This document shows positions 17,962 to 25,822 of a DNA stretch of 64,000 nucleotides, piece after piece (position 1 is the first letter of the stretch; each line of letters opens with the position of its first letter). A program made the position numbers and the translations under genes. Below the pieces are notes generated by a model, which worked only from the letters and a program-made list of their open reading frames with translations, did no database searches and had not been told where the DNA came from. Source of the DNA: Arthrobacter ipis (GTDB lineage: Bacteria > Actinomycetota > Actinomycetes > Actinomycetales > Micrococcaceae); contig NZ_JAAOXD010000001.1 in assembly GCF_014694315.1 (NCBI RefSeq), positions 229,854 through 293,853 of the forward strand, read 5' to 3'.

Positions 17962-18162
17962 TTCGATTCTCCTTAGTTGTGCCGACGAACGGGATCGGAG
18001 GGGCTGCGGAGCCCTCGGTGATCCTTTTCCGACTGTGGGGCACCGGCCTGTGGTTCCAGGCTGTTGGGCGGTGTCTCACTGGGTATTCGCCTGGCCGGCA
18101 GCAGCGGATGGGTGAACCGCGAAAAATTTTCTGGCGGCCTCGCGGACGGCCCGTTAAACGAA

Positions 18163-18190
18163 GAAATCCCGGGCGGTAACCCGGGATTTC
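18163..18190 (-). terminator. Terminator-like hairpin after tRNA-Leu
   Basis: Perfect 11-base arms (GAAATCCCGGG at 18163-18173, complement at 18180-18190) with a 6-base loop, followed on the minus strand by TTCGTTTAAC. It lies 17 bases past the 3' end of the tRNA. Confidence 0.7.
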
Positions 18191-18207
18191 CTACTCTCTT
18201 ACTTTTG

Positions 18208-18289
18208 TGCGCAAGGGGGGACTTGAACCCCCACGCCCGAAGGCACAGGAACCTAAATCCTGCGTGTCTGCCAATTTCACCACTCGCGC
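18208..18289 (-). tRNA. tRNA-Leu (anticodon TAG)
   Basis: A class II tRNA of 82 bases. The acceptor arms are GCGCGAG and CTTGCGC, the anticodon arm is CAGGA-TTTAGGT-TCCTG, there is a long variable arm, and the T loop has GTTCAAGTC. The 3' CCA is not encoded (ACAA follows). It reads CUA and related leucine codons. Confidence 0.96.
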
Positions 18290-18409
18290 CCGGCTCCGCC
18301 TGATGCCCTGCCTGCTGTCACCAGCAGGAAGACGTACGACGGCGGATGCCAGCCTCAATTGTACCGTCACCTGTGCGGTCCCTGCGGCAGGCGCCGCTTT
18401 CGCGGGGCT

Positions 18410-18441
18410 GGGTTGTTAGGCGCGGTCCGGGTTGTTAGGCG
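18410..18441. repeat. 13-bp direct repeat across the bcp stop codon
   Basis: GGGTTGTTAGGCG occurs at 18410-18422 and again at 18429-18441, spaced by 19 bases. The second copy contains the stop codon of the Bcp peroxiredoxin gene. This repeats the pattern seen at the marR stop near 7682. Confidence 0.8.
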
Positions 18442-18986
18442 TCCGCGAGCTTCAGGTCCTTGCGCAGCTTGGCGACGTGTCCGGTGGCACGGACGTTGTA
18501 CTGGGCCACGGCAACTTTGCCGTCCCCGTCCACCACCACGGTGGAACGGATGAGGCCCTCGTAGGTCCGGCCGTAGTTCTTCTTCTCGCCCCACGCGGCG
18601 TATGCCTCGGCAACGGCGTGGTCTTCGTCCGACAGGAGGGGAAAGGTGAGGCCCTCCGCGTCGGCAAAGCTGGCCAGCTTGCCTACGGGGTCGGGCGAGA
18701 TCCCCAGCACTTCGTAGCCGGCAGCCTGAAGGGATGCCAGGCTGTCCCGGAAGTCGCAGGCCTGCTTGGTGCATCCGGGCGTGGCGGCGGCCGGGTAGAA
18801 ATAAACTATGGTATTCCGGCCGCGGAAGTCGCAGGCCTGCTTGGTGCATCCGGGCGTGGCGGCGGCCGGGTAGAAATAAACTATGGTATTCCGGCCGCGG
18901 AAGTCGCTGAGGCTGACGTCTGCTCCCGTTGCATCCTTCAGTGTGAAGCCGGGGGCGGTGTCGCCCGGCGTGAGTTTTTCAGCCAA
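18435..18986 (-). CDS. bcp: Thioredoxin-dependent thiol peroxidase, Bcp-like, with duplicated active site
   Basis: A peroxiredoxin of the Bcp/PrxQ group that reduces hydroperoxides using thioredoxin. It opens LTPGDTAPGFTLKDATG and contains TPGCTKQAC, with the peroxidatic cysteine and a second cysteine five residues later. The 25-residue unit from Asp28 to Cys52 is repeated exactly as residues 53-77, giving Cys47/Cys52 and Cys72/Cys77. The protein is therefore 183 residues instead of about 158. Because the duplicated unit covers the core strand and the active-site helix, the fold could hold only one copy in place; activity is uncertain. The frame stays open. It is divergent from a MarR gene. 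Confidence 0.9.
   Translation of the reverse strand: MAEKLTPGDTAPGFTLKDATGADVSLSDFRGRNTIVYFYPAAATPGCTKQACDFRGRNTIVYFYPAAATPGCTKQACDFRDSLASLQAAGYEVLGISPDPVGKLASFADAEGLTFPLLSDEDHAVAEAYAAWGEKKNYGRTYEGLIRSTVVVDGDGKVAVAQYNVRATGHVAKLRKDLKLADA
18748..18897. repeat. 75-bp perfect tandem duplication inside bcp
   Basis: Bases 18748-18822 and 18823-18897 are identical. Each unit begins CGGAAGTCGC, and a third copy of these ten bases follows at 18898-18907. This is the pattern expected if the unit was duplicated by recombination or slippage between two pre-existing 10-base repeats. The unit is a multiple of three and preserves the frame. Confidence 0.97.
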
Positions 18987-19043
18987 CGTTCTCTCCTTGT
19001 TTTCGTGCAGGACATTCCAGCTTAGTGAGGCGTCGTGCCGGGT

Positions 19044-19065
19044 ACTAATCAGGCTTAGTTATACT
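19044..19065 (+). promoter_or_regulatory. Leaderless promoter with candidate operator for the MarR gene
   Basis: TATACT at 19060-19065 is a strong -10 box and ends seven bases before the ATG, so the transcript would be leaderless. The inverted repeat ACTAA-N6-TTAGT (19044-19059) overlaps the promoter spacer and could be an operator for the MarR protein itself and for the divergent bcp gene. No good -35 box is seen. Confidence 0.55.
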
Positions 19066-19072
19066 TGGTGGT

Positions 19073-19558
19073 ATGCCTGATATGGATCGCTGGCCCACAG
19101 GGCGCCTCTTGTCCACGGCGGCCCGCCTCGTAGAGCACTCCTGGAACGAAAAGCTGGGTGCCATTGGCCTGACCCATGCCGGCGTCATCGCCATCGAGGT
19201 GCTCTACAACAGCGGCCCCATGACGCAGGCGCAGCTTGCCCAGCTTGTCCGGGTGCAGGCCCAGACCATGGGCAAGACGCTGAGTCGCCTCGAGTCGCAC
19301 GGGCACATCGTGCGCCAGCGCAGCACGTCGGACCGGCGCAGCCACGTCGTTTCGCTCACGGAGCGCGGCACCGAAGCCGTCATGGCTGCGGCAGACATGG
19401 AGCGGTCGGTCCTGGCCGCGGCATCCATCGACCCGGATCGGCTCCGCCAGGAACTCCAGGCCGTGGTCCGGGAGCTGGCCAAGCGCTTTGCATCGCCTGA
19501 GACCAGCGCCATTGTGGCCGGAGCTGACGCCGGGCTGACCGTCGAGGCAAACTCCTAG
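19073..19558 (+). CDS. MarR-family transcriptional regulator
   Basis: 161 residues. The winged helix reads MTQAQLAQLVRVQAQTMGKTLSRLESHGHIVRQRSTSDRRSHVVSLTERG, a clear MarR recognition helix and wing. It is transcribed divergently from the bcp peroxidase gene with only 86 bases between starts, so regulation of an oxidative-stress gene is likely. It has no cysteine, so a direct thiol-based peroxide switch of the OhrR type is not supported. Expression appears leaderless. Confidence 0.88.
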   Translation: MPDMDRWPTGRLLSTAARLVEHSWNEKLGAIGLTHAGVIAIEVLYNSGPMTQAQLAQLVRVQAQTMGKTLSRLESHGHIVRQRSTSDRRSHVVSLTERGTEAVMAAADMERSVLAAASIDPDRLRQELQAVVRELAKRFASPETSAIVAGADAGLTVEANS

Positions 19559-19584
19559 CCGGCGGCTACCACCTGCACCGGCGG

Positions 19585-20583
19585 CTACCCGCCGGCAGCG
19601 GGAGTGGCCGTGGTCCTGCGCGCAACCAGATGCGGGGTCCGGACCACATGGCCAGGCGGCTGCGTTCCCTCAATCCGGGCCACAGCGCGGTCCACGGCTG
19701 CTGCTGCAAGAAGCGGAGCGTCCTGGCTGATCGAGGACAGCTGCACATAGCTGAGCCGCGCGAACTGGCTGTCGTCGTAGCCCAGCACTGACACATCCGC
19801 AGGGACCTTCAGGCCCTGCGCCCGGAGACTCTCGATGAGTCCCAGGGCTGACCTGTCGTTGAAGGCAATGACCGCCGTCGGCATGTCCGGGCCGAGGGAA
19901 TTGCCGGCAGCCATCCCGTCTTCCTCCATCGCGCCGCCAGCAATGATGGCCGGCTCCAGGCCACGGCGTTCCATCTCCGCCCGGAAGGCTGACCGGCGCG
20001 GTTCGGCGGAGACCGCGGTGCCGCCGTCGACATGGACGATCCGCCGGTGCCCCAGGGACACGAGGTGTTCCACCGCCATCCGGATGCCCTCGTAATCGTC
20101 ACTGCTCACCGAGTCGGCGAGTTCGCCGACGTCGTTGCGGAGCAGGCTCACCACCGGCACCTGGCCGGCGTACCGGGCCAGTTCCTCGCTGCTGAGCGTG
20201 GGCGAGATCAGGATCAGTGCCTCGGACCCGAAGTCCAGCAGAGCCTCGATGGTCCGGGCCTCTGGCCTGCCGCTGGTGACGCCGCCCAGCGCGAGTTCGT
20301 AGCCCTTGGCGCTGGCCTCGGCGTACGCGGCGTCCACAATCTCGGCGTGGAACGCGTGGCCCGTGGAGAAGCTGAGACCCAGGAGTTTGGTCCGGGTGCT
20401 GCGCAGCAGCCGGGCACGGCTGTCGGGCCGGTAGCCGAGTTCGTGTGCGGCGTCCAGCACTTTCTGCCGTGTGGCTTCGGCCGCGCCGGGGGCGCCGCGC
20501 ATCACGATGGAAACCAGGGCCCGCGATACGCCGGCCGCCCGCGCTACGTCCACGAGCGTGGGGCGCCGTTGCTGTTCAGACAT
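19585..20583 (-). CDS. LacI-family transcriptional regulator
   Basis: 332 residues. The N-terminal LacI helix-turn-helix PTLVDVARAAGVSRALVSIVMRG is followed by the hinge-helix region and a periplasmic-binding-like effector domain (ALILISPTLSSEELARY, GHRRIVHVDGG, VSVLGYDDSQFARLSYVQLSSISQD). It is divergent from the sugar catabolism genes. Two copies of TAGAACGATCTA lie between the starts and are its likely operators. It probably represses the locus until a sugar or polyol inducer is present. Confidence 0.93.
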   Translation of the reverse strand: MSEQQRRPTLVDVARAAGVSRALVSIVMRGAPGAAEATRQKVLDAAHELGYRPDSRARLLRSTRTKLLGLSFSTGHAFHAEIVDAAYAEASAKGYELALGGVTSGRPEARTIEALLDFGSEALILISPTLSSEELARYAGQVPVVSLLRNDVGELADSVSSDDYEGIRMAVEHLVSLGHRRIVHVDGGTAVSAEPRRSAFRAEMERRGLEPAIIAGGAMEEDGMAAGNSLGPDMPTAVIAFNDRSALGLIESLRAQGLKVPADVSVLGYDDSQFARLSYVQLSSISQDAPLLAAAAVDRAVARIEGTQPPGHVVRTPHLVARRTTATPAAGG

Positions 20584-20608
20584 GTGCCTCCTTGCTGCCA
20601 GCAGTCTA

Positions 20609-20668
20609 TAGAACGATCTAGACAGCTGGCCAATAACTGTGCCACTATCGTTTCACTAGAACGATCTA
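20609..20668. promoter_or_regulatory. Two LacI-type operators
   Basis: TAGAACGATCTA occurs at 20609-20620 and 20657-20668, 48 bases apart. Each is a 12-base near-palindrome with a central CG, the hallmark of LacI-family sites. They flank a possible -10 box (TATCGT at 20646-20651) of the rightward operon. Two sites at this spacing allow cooperative or looped binding. Confidence 0.8.
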
Positions 20669-20693
20669 GGTGCCCTGAAAAGAGGATTGCAAC

Positions 20694-21830
20694 ATGACCT
20701 ACATCCAGCAACCGGCCGGTGACAACCGCCCCGTCCGCCTCGGCCTGATTGGAGCCGGATGGATCGGCGCCTTCCATGCCGAGTCGGTGGCATACCGGAT
20801 TCCCAATGCGCGGCTGGACGCCATCGCTGACCCCGCCCTTCCCGCCGCCGAGGCACTGGCAGGCAAGCTCGGCGTTGCCAGAATCACCGCAGATCCGGCG
20901 GACGTCATAGGCGACCCCGACATTGACGCGGTCCTGGTGGCATCGCCGGCAAGGTTCCATTCAGGTCTCATCGCAGCTGCTGCCCGGGCCGGGAAAGACG
21001 TCTTCTGCGAAAAGCCGGGCGGCCGCACTGTCGAAGAACTGGATGAGGCGCTGGCCGCCGCGGACGCCGCCGGGGTCAACGTCCAGTTTGGCTTCAACCG
21101 GCGCTTCGCAGCGGACTTCGCCGCCGCCCGGAGACTCATCGACGACGGCGCGGTGGGCACCCCGCAGCTGCTGCGGTCCCTCACCCGGGACCCGGGCACC
21201 GCGGCCGGAATCTCTTCTCCGGAGCGGATCGCGCCCGGAACGATCTTCCTGGAAACGTTGATCCATGATTTCGACACCCTGAACTGGCTGAACCCGGGAG
21301 CGGTTCCGGTTAAGGTGCACGCGGTGGCTGACGCCCTGGTGGCGCCGGAAGCGAAAGCCGGAGGCCTGCTGGACACGGCGGTGGTCACGGTGACCTACAG
21401 CAACGGTGCCATCGCGGTGGCCGAAGCCAACTTCAACGCCCTGTATGGCTATGACGTGAGGGGCGAGGTGTTCGGATCCGCGGGCATGGTGGCCGCCGGC
21501 GGGCCGCAGGCATCGAGTGCCGTGAGCTACACCGCCGCGGGCATTGCCTCGGACACCGTGCGGCTGAACATTGACCTCTTCCACGACGCCTACACAGCTG
21601 AGCTTGCGCGCTTCGTCGAGGGCGTTGCGGCCCGCCGGGCCGGACGCGCAGCGGGCGGAACAGCGGTCCCCGGCGGCATCGATGCCCGCAACGCGCTCGC
21701 CGTGGCACTGGCGGCGATCCGGTCGCACGAGACCGGCCTCCCGGTGGACGTTTCGGCTGTGGCCCACCTGCAGGCGGCCGAGCCCGGGCTGCAGCTCACG
21801 GGATTGCATCTCACAGGTCCGGGCGCATGA
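20694..21830 (+). CDS. Gfo/Idh/MocA-family oxidoreductase, inositol dehydrogenase-like
   Basis: 378 residues. A Rossmann motif GLIGAGWIGAFHAE is near residue 18, the EKP catalytic lysine motif (DVFCEKPGGRTVEEL) near 105, and the LIHDFDTLNWL histidine region near 190. The family oxidises a hydroxyl of sugars or cyclitols with NAD(P). It is the first gene after the LacI operators and overlaps the next gene by ATGA. The exact substrate is unknown; an inositol or sugar role is inferred from the neighbours. Confidence 0.9.
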   Translation: MTYIQQPAGDNRPVRLGLIGAGWIGAFHAESVAYRIPNARLDAIADPALPAAEALAGKLGVARITADPADVIGDPDIDAVLVASPARFHSGLIAAAARAGKDVFCEKPGGRTVEELDEALAAADAAGVNVQFGFNRRFAADFAAARRLIDDGAVGTPQLLRSLTRDPGTAAGISSPERIAPGTIFLETLIHDFDTLNWLNPGAVPVKVHAVADALVAPEAKAGGLLDTAVVTVTYSNGAIAVAEANFNALYGYDVRGEVFGSAGMVAAGGPQASSAVSYTAAGIASDTVRLNIDLFHDAYTAELARFVEGVAARRAGRAAGGTAVPGGIDARNALAVALAAIRSHETGLPVDVSAVAHLQAAEPGLQLTGLHLTGPGA

Positions 21831-22639
21831 GCTTTCGGCTGGCAGCATGCGCCGAAATGATCTACGGCGAGTTGCCCCTCGTCGAGCGGGTGCAGCGCAT
21901 ACACGGGCAGGGGTTCGAGGTGGAACTCTGGGACACGCGGAACCGGGACATTCCGGCACTCGCCGCGACGGGTGCCCGCTTCTCCTCCATGAGCGGCTAC
22001 TTCGGCGGCAGCCTCATTGACCCGGATAGCGCGGACCGGGTCGTTGAATCGGCGGAGAAACTCATCCCCACTGCGTTGGAGCTGGGTGTCGAGCGCATGG
22101 TGGTGCATCCGGCGGAACTCGGCGACGGCGGGGTTTCCGTGCGGCCCCTTCACCGCTCCACCGGCCAGATGTGGCTGACCGGCCTCCGCACTCTGGAGCG
22201 GCTGGGACGGCTCGGTGAGCGGCATGGTGTGGTCTTTGCGCTTGAGAACCTCAACACAGTCCTGGACCACCCGGGCATACCGCTGGCGCGGGCCAAGGAC
22301 ACCCTGGCGCTGGTGTCCGCGGCCGACCACCCGCACGTGAGGATGATGCTGGATCTTTACCATGCCCAGATCGGCGAAGGAAACCTCATTGAACTTGTCC
22401 GCGGGGCGCAGCCGTGGATCGGGGAAATTCAGGTGGCCGATGTCCCCGGCCGCTTCGAGCCCGGAACGGGGGAGGTCAACTACAGTGCCGTCGCCAAGGC
22501 GCTCGCCGGCGTCGGCTACTCGGGCGTCATCGGCCTTGAGGCGGCTGCGTCGGGCGGTTCAGGGGTCGCCGCGGGGGACAAGGCTCTTTCGGCCTTCCGG
22601 GACGCCTTCACGGTCGAAGTAGCTCAGCAGCAAAACTAA
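21827..22639 (+). CDS. Hydroxypyruvate isomerase-like / sugar phosphate isomerase-epimerase
   Basis: A 270-residue xylose-isomerase-like TIM barrel. GVVFALENLNTVLDHPG, MMLDLYHAQIGEGNLIELV, IGEIQVADVPGRFEPGTGEVNY and GVIGLEAAA match the hydroxypyruvate isomerase (Hyi/OtnI) group and contain its metal-binding Glu, Asp, His and Glu residues. It overlaps the upstream dehydrogenase by 4 bases and so should be co-translated. In this locus it would interconvert a keto-sugar or keto-acid intermediate; the substrate is not determined by sequence alone. Confidence 0.85.
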   Translation: MSFRLAACAEMIYGELPLVERVQRIHGQGFEVELWDTRNRDIPALAATGARFSSMSGYFGGSLIDPDSADRVVESAEKLIPTALELGVERMVVHPAELGDGGVSVRPLHRSTGQMWLTGLRTLERLGRLGERHGVVFALENLNTVLDHPGIPLARAKDTLALVSAADHPHVRMMLDLYHAQIGEGNLIELVRGAQPWIGEIQVADVPGRFEPGTGEVNYSAVAKALAGVGYSGVIGLEAAASGGSGVAAGDKALSAFRDAFTVEVAQQQN

Positions 22640-22643
22640 TATC

Positions 22644-22693
22644 GTCCTAATGTTAGGACAAAGATTGACAACTGTGACCCGAGTCACGATGAT
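22644..22693 (+). promoter_or_regulatory. Promoter with palindrome and CRP/GlxR-like box before the ABC importer
   Basis: GTCCTAA-TG-TTAGGAC (22644-22659) is a perfect 7-base-arm palindrome, resembling GntR-type operators. It is followed by the -35 box TTGACA (22665-22670), a 17-base spacer and a weak -10 GATGAT (22688-22693). Inside the spacer, TGTGA-N6-TCACG (22673-22688) matches the CRP/GlxR consensus at 9 of 10 fixed positions. The importer genes may therefore have their own control by carbon status, separate from the LacI sites. Confidence 0.55.
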
Positions 22694-22760
22694 CAGAGAT
22701 ATCAACATTCCGGCCGGTGGGGCGTGGCACGGCCGGAACCCGAATCAAAGGAGATTTTCG

Positions 22761-23756
22761 GTGAAGAAATTTTCATGGCGGAGGGCGGCGCTGGTAGCCG
22801 CCGTCGTGCCGATGCTGGCTCTCAGCGCGTGTTCGTCCAGTGGTGGCAGGCCGGAGGAGAACGCAAACGCCGGAGGCGGCGGGCAGGCTGCGTCGACGCC
22901 ACGGATCAAGGTGGCCCTGATCACGCATGCCGCTCCCGGAGACACGTTCTGGGACATTGTCCGCAAGGGCGCTGAGGAAGCCGCCGCAAAGGACAATGTT
23001 GAGCTGCTCTACACCTCGGACCCCGAAGGCGGCCGCCAGGCCCAGCTGATCCAGCAGGCCGTGGACCAGAAGGTGGACGGCATCGCCGTGACCCTGGCCA
23101 AGCCGGACGCCCTGAAGGACGCCCTGAAGAAGGCCACCGATGCCGGCATCCCCGTAGTGAGCCTCAACGCCGGTGAATCCGTTTTCGCCCAGCTCGGCGC
23201 GTTCACGCACTTCGGTTCCAATGAGAAACTCGCCGGTGAAGCAGTGGGCGACAAGCTCAACTCCCTCGGACTCAAGCACCCTGTCTGCGTTATCCAGGAG
23301 CAGGGGCACGTCGGCCTCGAAGCCCGCTGTGCGGGTGTGAAGTCGAAGGTTCCGGCCACCGAGATCCTTTACGTGCAGGGCACGGACATGACCCAGGTGT
23401 CATCCACAGTGACCGCCAAACTGCAGGCCACCGCTGATGCCGACGTCATCATCGGGCTGGGTGCGCCCTACACGCTGACCATCCTCAAGGCGGTGACCAC
23501 GGCCGGCAGCAAAGCCAAGGTGGCTTCCTTCGACATGAACGCCGAGCTCGCCCAGAAGATCGCCGATGGCGCCGTTGAATTCACCGTTGACCAGCAGCCG
23601 TGGCTGCAGGGCTACGGCTCGGTGGACGCGCTGTGGCAGGCCAAGCGCGGCGGCTTCAAGATCGGCGGCGGCCAGCCCGTCCTGACCGGCCCCACCATCG
23701 TGGACAAGGCCGGCGCAGCCAACGCCCTCACCTTCGCCCAGCAGGGTATCCGCTAG
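22761..23756 (+). CDS. Sugar ABC transporter substrate-binding lipoprotein
   Basis: 331 residues from GTG 22761, with AAAGGAG seven bases upstream. The signal peptide ends at LSAC near residue 20. The mature part is a type 1 periplasmic-binding fold (KVALITHAAPGDTFWDIVRKGAEEAA, AQLIQQAVDQKVDGIAVTLAKPDAL, PVVSLNAGE, FTVDQQPWLQGYGSVDALW). It captures a sugar or cyclitol outside the cell for the permease and ATPase that follow. The group includes RbsB and inositol-binding IbpA. Confidence 0.92.
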   Translation: MKKFSWRRAALVAAVVPMLALSACSSSGGRPEENANAGGGGQAASTPRIKVALITHAAPGDTFWDIVRKGAEEAAAKDNVELLYTSDPEGGRQAQLIQQAVDQKVDGIAVTLAKPDALKDALKKATDAGIPVVSLNAGESVFAQLGAFTHFGSNEKLAGEAVGDKLNSLGLKHPVCVIQEQGHVGLEARCAGVKSKVPATEILYVQGTDMTQVSSTVTAKLQATADADVIIGLGAPYTLTILKAVTTAGSKAKVASFDMNAELAQKIADGAVEFTVDQQPWLQGYGSVDALWQAKRGGFKIGGGQPVLTGPTIVDKAGAANALTFAQQGIR

Positions 23757-23812
23757 CAGTCCGCCAGCCCCGGTCCGGCGGAAACGCCGGACCGGCAGCA
23801 AGGAGCATTCCA

Positions 23813-24868
23813 ATGACCATGACCCAGACCATTTCCAAACCGGCGGTGACCGACGAACGTGTCGGCAGGCGCAATCCTTTGCAGAAGCTGCTTGGCCGTC
23901 CCGAGGTGGGCGCCCTTGTGGGAGCCATCGTCCTTTTCATATTCTTTGCTGCGGTGTCCCAGACCTTTACCCAGCCGAACGCGTTCGCCACCGTGCTCTA
24001 CGGTTCCTCGACCATCGGCATCATGGCGGTGGGGGTATCGCTGCTGATGATTGGCGGCGAGTTCGACCTGTCCACAGGCGTCGCAGTCATCAGCTCCGCG
24101 CTCACGGCGTCGATGTTCAGCTGGTACTTCAGCATGAACGTCTGGATCGGTGTGATCCTGGCGCTTGTTGTGTCGCTGAGCATCGGTTTCATTAACGGCT
24201 GGATCCTCATGAAGACCAAGCTCCCCAGCTTCATCGTCACGCTCGCCACGTTCCTCATGTTGACCGGCCTGAACCTGGGTCTGACACGCATGATCGGCGG
24301 CGGCGTCTCATCACCGTCCATCTCCAACATGGACGGCTATGAGTCCGCGCAGGCCATCTTCTCCTCGTCGGTGAACATCGGCGGCGTGGACGTGAAGAAC
24401 ACCGTCTTCATCTGGATCGCCCTGGTTGCCATCGCGTCCTGGGTGCTGCTTCGCACGAAGGTGGGCAACTGGATCTTCGCCGTCGGCGGCGACGCCAACG
24501 CCGCCCGCGCCGTGGGTGTTCCCGTCAAGGCGACCAAGATCGGCCTCTTCATGGCCGTGGGTTTCTGCGGCTGGATCCTGGGCATGCACAACCTGTTCGC
24601 ATTCGACGCCGTGCAGTCCGGCGAGGGCGTGGGCAACGAATTCCTCTACATCATCGCCGCCGTCATCGGGGGGTGCCTGCTGACCGGAGGCTACGGATCC
24701 GCTGTGGGCGGCGCGATCGGCGCCTTCATCTTCGGCATGGCCAACAAGGGCATCGTCTACGCGCAGTGGAACCCGGACTGGTTCAAGTTCTTCCTGGGCC
24801 TGATGCTGCTCCTGGCCACCATCGTGAACCTGATCGTCAAGCGCCGCGCAGACTCAAGTAAGGGCTGA
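23813..24868 (+). CDS. Sugar ABC transporter permease (BPD_transp_2)
   Basis: 351 residues with about ten hydrophobic helices. [19 protein letters not shown] and GIGNE-like [28 protein letters not shown] are hallmarks of RbsC-type permeases. The start ATG 23813 has AAGGAG upstream; the open frame extends further left only as non-homologous sequence. It would form the membrane channel as a homodimer together with the ATPase encoded 5 bases downstream. Confidence 0.92.
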   Translation: MTMTQTISKPAVTDERVGRRNPLQKLLGRPEVGALVGAIVLFIFFAAVSQTFTQPNAFATVLYGSSTIGIMAVGVSLLMIGGEFDLSTGVAVISSALTASMFSWYFSMNVWIGVILALVVSLSIGFINGWILMKTKLPSFIVTLATFLMLTGLNLGLTRMIGGGVSSPSISNMDGYESAQAIFSSSVNIGGVDVKNTVFIWIALVAIASWVLLRTKVGNWIFAVGGDANAARAVGVPVKATKIGLFMAVGFCGWILGMHNLFAFDAVQSGEGVGNEFLYIIAAVIGGCLLTGGYGSAVGGAIGAFIFGMANKGIVYAQWNPDWFKFFLGLMLLLATIVNLIVKRRADSSKG

Positions 24869-24873
24869 ACACC

Positions 24874-25800
24874 ATGGACGCCAAACAAATCGACCAGCAG
24901 GAACTCCTCCGCGACGAGACGGACCCGCTGACCCACACCCCGGTGCACCTGCTCTCACTGGACAGCGTGGGCAAGCACTACGGCAACATCGTGGCCCTCA
25001 CGGACGTCACGATGGCCGTGGACAACGGCAGGGTGACCTGCGTGCTCGGGGACAACGGCGCGGGCAAGTCCACGCTGATCAAGATCATCGCCGGCCTGCA
25101 CCAGCATGACGAGGGTGTCCTCCACATCATGGGCGAGGAGCGGAAATTCGGTTCACCCCGTGACGCCCTGGATGCCGGCATCGCCACCGTCTACCAGGAC
25201 CTCGCAGTCGTTCCCCTGATGCCCATCTGGCGGAACTTCTTCCTCGGCTCCGAGCTGACCACGGGCTTCGGTCCCTTCAAGCGCATGGACGTCCAGGCCA
25301 TGAAGGACATCACCAAGAAGGAACTGGCGGACATGGGCATCGACCTGCGCGACGTTGAGCAGCCCATCGGCCAGCTCTCCGGCGGCGAACGCCAGTGTGT
25401 CGCAATCGCCCGCGCCGTGTACTTCGGTGCGAAGGTCCTGATCCTGGACGAGCCAACGGCAGCCCTGGGCGTGAAGCAGTCCGGCGTGGTGCTGCGCTAC
25501 ATCCTGCAGGCCCGCGACCGCGGACTGGGCGTCATCTTCATCACCCACAACCCGCACCATGCCTTCCCCGTCGGTGACCGGTTCCTGCTGCTCAAGCGCG
25601 GCAGGTCGATTGGCTACTACGACAAGAAGGACATCACCCTCGACGAACTCACCGCCCAGATGGCAGGCGGCGCCGAACTGGCCGAACTGGCCCACGAACT
25701 CGAACAGCTCGGTGGCCACGGGGACGTCGTAAAGCAGGTCCAGGCAGAGGTCGCCGGCGTGACTGACTCCACTGCGGACACCGGCCGGGCACCGCAGTAG
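24874..25800 (+). CDS. Sugar ABC transporter ATP-binding protein (single domain)
   Basis: 308 residues with one nucleotide-binding domain: Walker [10 protein letters not shown] at about 59-67, Q-loop region [10 protein letters not shown], signature LSGGERQ at about 168 and Walker [12 protein letters not shown] near 190. RbsA-type ATPases usually have two fused domains of about 500 residues; this one has a single domain, as in FrcA or the thermophile-type importers, and so probably works as a homodimer. A charged C-terminal tail of about 50 residues follows. The lipoprotein, permease and ATPase together make a complete importer. Confidence 0.92.
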   Translation: MDAKQIDQQELLRDETDPLTHTPVHLLSLDSVGKHYGNIVALTDVTMAVDNGRVTCVLGDNGAGKSTLIKIIAGLHQHDEGVLHIMGEERKFGSPRDALDAGIATVYQDLAVVPLMPIWRNFFLGSELTTGFGPFKRMDVQAMKDITKKELADMGIDLRDVEQPIGQLSGGERQCVAIARAVYFGAKVLILDEPTAALGVKQSGVVLRYILQARDRGLGVIFITHNPHHAFPVGDRFLLLKRGRSIGYYDKKDITLDELTAQMAGGAELAELAHELEQLGGHGDVVKQVQAEVAGVTDSTADTGRAPQ

Positions 25801-25822
25801 GGGAGACGTGACAAGGAGCAGC

